In this document: one piece after another, positions 62,080-64,000 of the stretch | Numbering within the stretch: the first letter of the stretch is position 1 | Layout: each line of letters starts with the position of its first letter | NCBI GenBank assembly: GCA_964648485.1 | Contig: CAZYOF010000001.1 | Coordinates: 186,001 to 250,000, forward strand | Direction of reading: 5' to 3' | Length of the DNA: 64,000 nt | Source of the DNA: DAIOEK01 sp964648485 | Lineage (GTDB): Bacteria > Chloroflexota > Anaerolineae > Anaerolineales > Anaerolineaceae | Notes under the pieces: generated by a model | What the model saw: only the letters and a program-made list of their open reading frames with translations | What the model was told of the DNA's origin: nothing | The model's database searches: none | Position numbers and translations under genes: made by a program

Positions 62080-63975
62080 ATGAGTTGGCTCACCGGTTTC
62101 ATGGTTGTAATTCGAACCATCAGCCAAATTTTGGCTGCTGGTATTGCAATTACCGCTTTTTCTCTATTGCTTTACATGACAGGATTAAATCTAAAAGAAC
62201 GGGTCACAAGATCCTTTTCGTTAATCCTGGTCTGTGTAGTGATCATATTTACAGCAGATGCGATTGGTAGCACTACACAGGTTGAATCAGAAATTGCATT
62301 CTGGTTGCGGATGCAATGGTTTGGAATGGTTTTCTTACCACCGGTTTATTTACACTTCTCAGATGCAATTCTTGCTACCACAGGGCGACCAAGCCGTGGG
62401 AAAAGGCGCTGGGCTATTCGTATTACGTATCTGATTTCTTTTGGATTCCTTTTCGTAATTCCAGCTAGCTGGTTTTTAGGTGAGATTGGTTCAGGTGAGA
62501 GCACTGTAACTTTGCTATTGCAGCAATTACTCATGGCTGCATTTGTTATTTATTATGTATTCAGTATGATAGCCAGCTGGATTAACTTTACCCGGGCATA
62601 CAAGCGGACAACAACACCGACAACCCGCAGGAGAATAGCCTATCTGATTACAGGCGCTTTAGCTCCGGTGCTTGGTTCGATCCCATATTTACTCTATGGT
62701 TCTGCGTTTTCAACAGCCCACAATCTGATCTATTGGTTTACGGTGATGATGAATAACCTTTTAACTGGCGGGTTGATTGTGGGGATGGCTTATTCTGTTT
62801 CATTTTTTGGGGTTAGCTGGCCAGACCGGGTTGTAAAAAGACGTTTGTTCAAATGGATTATGCGAGGTCCTGTTACCGCGATTTTTGTTCTCGGATTGAC
62901 GACAGTACTTCGCAGAGCAGTAACGAATTTAGGTATTCCATTAGACATCTGGATACCAGTTCTCATGGTTTTTTCGATCATCATTTTAGAATATATGGTC
63001 ACATTGCTGGCTCCATACTGGGAAAGATGGTTATTCTATGGAAATGATCGGGCAGAAATTGATCTGATCACGGATATGGGGGATCGTTTGATGACGAGGA
63101 ATGACTTACGCCAGTTCCTTGAAACGGTTCTTGCCGCTATTAGTGACAGGTTTCAGGCTAAACGATCCTTCATTGCTTCTTTAGATGGAATCAGTATGTC
63201 GCTGATTGTAAAAATGGGGAAGTTTCAGGATAACGATCTTCAATTGTTTACACCTAGTTTTTTAGATTTGGCGAATGTGGAGAATCAACCGAAAGAGATT
63301 ATCCAGTGGAATGGATATACACTGGTTCCCCTCTGGAGCACATGGGAGGAGAAAAGGGAACTTATCGGATTATTGGGATTGGAATTAATGGATCACGATA
63401 CCATAAAGGTGGAAGATCAGCCAATGCTTCAAACGCTTTCAGCAAGGATTGTCACCGCATTGCAAAATCGAACGCTTCAAGCCGGGATATTTAGTATGTT
63501 GCAGAGTATTAATCCCCGTGTTCAACAATTTCAGACGATGAGGGCAGAAACACGCTTTGCTAACGTTGATGAGCTGATTGAATCTGATTATTCCGTTCCA
63601 CCGGAAGTGACGAATATGGTAAAGGATGCCTTAACGCATTTTTGGGGTGGCCCAAAGTTATCTGATAACCCACTCCTTAAATTAAGTCTGGTAAACCAGG
63701 CTGCTCAAACAAATGATCAAAACCCGGTGAATGTCCTGCGGGGGATACTGCGCCAGGCAATTGATCAGGTTAAACCGGAAGGGGACCGGAAATATACAGG
63801 GGAATGGATTCTATATAACATTCTGGAGATGAAATTCATTCAAGGGAAAAAAGTCCGCGAAGTAGCACAAAAATTAGCGATGTCTGAGGCAGATTTATAC
63901 CGAAAACAACGTGTTGCTATAGAAGCGGTGGCAAAAGCTATCCTTGATATGGAAAATCAGGTAGAATCCAAATAA
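62080..63975 (+). CDS. Multi-pass membrane sensor with GAF-like domain and C-terminal sigma-like HTH
   Basis: 631 residues. About nine membrane helices occupy 1-325; the early part resembles the 7TM sensor module of histidine kinases (VESEIAFWLRMQWFGMVFLP and VYLHFSDAILATTGRP). A GAF-like domain follows (about 330-465, LITDMGDRLMTRNDLRQFLE). No histidine kinase, GGDEF or phosphatase domain comes after it. Instead the C-terminus (about 530-625) ends in a helix-turn-helix that resembles sigma region 4: KVREVAQKLAMSEADLYRKQ then RVAIEAVAKAI. It might be a membrane-bound transcription regulator or an anchored partner of RNA polymerase. Function unknown. GCGCAGGA precedes the ATG. Confidence 0.8.
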   Translation: MSWLTGFMVVIRTISQILAAGIAITAFSLLLYMTGLNLKERVTRSFSLILVCVVIIFTADAIGSTTQVESEIAFWLRMQWFGMVFLPPVYLHFSDAILATTGRPSRGKRRWAIRITYLISFGFLFVIPASWFLGEIGSGESTVTLLLQQLLMAAFVIYYVFSMIASWINFTRAYKRTTTPTTRRRIAYLITGALAPVLGSIPYLLYGSAFSTAHNLIYWFTVMMNNLLTGGLIVGMAYSVSFFGVSWPDRVVKRRLFKWIMRGPVTAIFVLGLTTVLRRAVTNLGIPLDIWIPVLMVFSIIILEYMVTLLAPYWERWLFYGNDRAEIDLITDMGDRLMTRNDLRQFLETVLAAISDRFQAKRSFIASLDGISMSLIVKMGKFQDNDLQLFTPSFLDLANVENQPKEIIQWNGYTLVPLWSTWEEKRELIGLLGLELMDHDTIKVEDQPMLQTLSARIVTALQNRTLQAGIFSMLQSINPRVQQFQTMRAETRFANVDELIESDYSVPPEVTNMVKDALTHFWGGPKLSDNPLLKLSLVNQAAQTNDQNPVNVLRGILRQAIDQVKPEGDRKYTGEWILYNILEMKFIQGKKVREVAQKLAMSEADLYRKQRVAIEAVAKAILDMENQVESK

Positions 63976-63991
63976 TCTCGGGGAGGAGATT

Positions 63992-64000
63992 ATGGTTCTT
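63992..64000 (+). CDS. Start of a further gene, cut by the window edge
   Basis: GGGGAGGAG, five bases and then ATG GTT CTT form a strong ribosome-binding site and start codon 16 bases after the membrane sensor gene. Only three codons are visible, so nothing can be said about the product except that it is likely cotranscribed with the sensor gene. Confidence 0.55.

Noticed and set aside
1..64000. CRISPR arrays, IS elements, prophage genes, tRNA or rRNA genes
   Set aside because: No regularly spaced repeats, transposase or phage motifs, or cloverleaf candidates were found in the intergenic gaps, nearly all of which are under 200 bases.

Overview
The window reads as a chromosomal segment of an anaerobic Chloroflexota bacterium, most likely class Anaerolineae. 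This is an inference from gene content: a complex I Q-module without NADH-dehydrogenase subunits, a two-subunit 2-oxoacid:ferredoxin oxidoreductase, many GAF-domain signalling proteins, lipoproteins with Thr/Pro-rich linkers, and no outer-membrane genes. Coding density is high, genes lie in short operons on both strands, and no prophage, IS element, CRISPR array, rRNA or tRNA is visible.

Layout. 1-2552 (minus): three-gene ABC-2 exporter cut by the left edge. 2716-4935 (minus): tandem-MerR regulator, a B3/B4-domain gene split by a -1 frameshift at an A AAA AAG heptamer, and a SufR-like regulator. 5025-11123 (plus), divergent from the SufR-like gene: nuoB, nuoCD, nuoI, a small four-Cys protein, an Mrp-type P-loop protein, a PSP1/RicT homologue and a PIG-L deacetylase. 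11253-14828 (plus): GntR/FadR-type regulator with korAB. 14962-19570 (plus): a partner-switching module (STAS antagonist, HATPase anti-sigma factor, six-GAF SpoIIE phosphatase). 19615-26743 (minus): pyk with an acyl-CoA transferase, argF-rocD, and a threonine synthase fused to a degenerate receiver domain. 26847-33701: PatB-like lyase, YdcF-like protein, cold-shock protein, TPR protein, lipoprotein, mtaB and tatABC. 33871-37184: APC/KimA-like permease with two TrkA proteins.

37268-40815 is the rpmH-rnpA-yidD-(PQQ lipoprotein)-yidC-jag cluster. 41386-44850 (minus) is an IleRS with a GXHH signature behind a T-box leader. Two paralogous metallophosphoesterase lipoproteins and a pyrimidine-nucleoside phosphorylase follow. 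48576-57245 (plus) is a sugar locus: ROK repressor, ROK-like kinase, LmbE/PIG-L deacetylase, solute-binding protein, two permeases and a cytosolic GH3 hexosaminidase. Together these suggest import, cleavage, de-acetylation and phosphorylation of N-acetylated sugars, with no ABC ATPase, NagA or NagB visible. 57334-63975 holds lspA, an rluD-type pseudouridine synthase, a threonine aldolase, a purine nucleoside phosphorylase, a membrane protein, a GNAT and a large membrane sensor ending in a sigma-like helix-turn-helix.

Physiology (inference): KorAB would supply reduced ferredoxin that a ferredoxin-linked complex I could oxidise. Ornithine, threonine and nucleoside catabolism and amino-sugar uptake fit a fermentative scavenger of cell debris. 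The items most worth checking are the B3/B4 recoding candidate, the GXHH IleRS, the ThrC-receiver fusion, the membrane sensor with a sigma-like HTH, the Cys4 protein in the nuo cluster, and the TATAAT-N6-ATG leaderless promoters.
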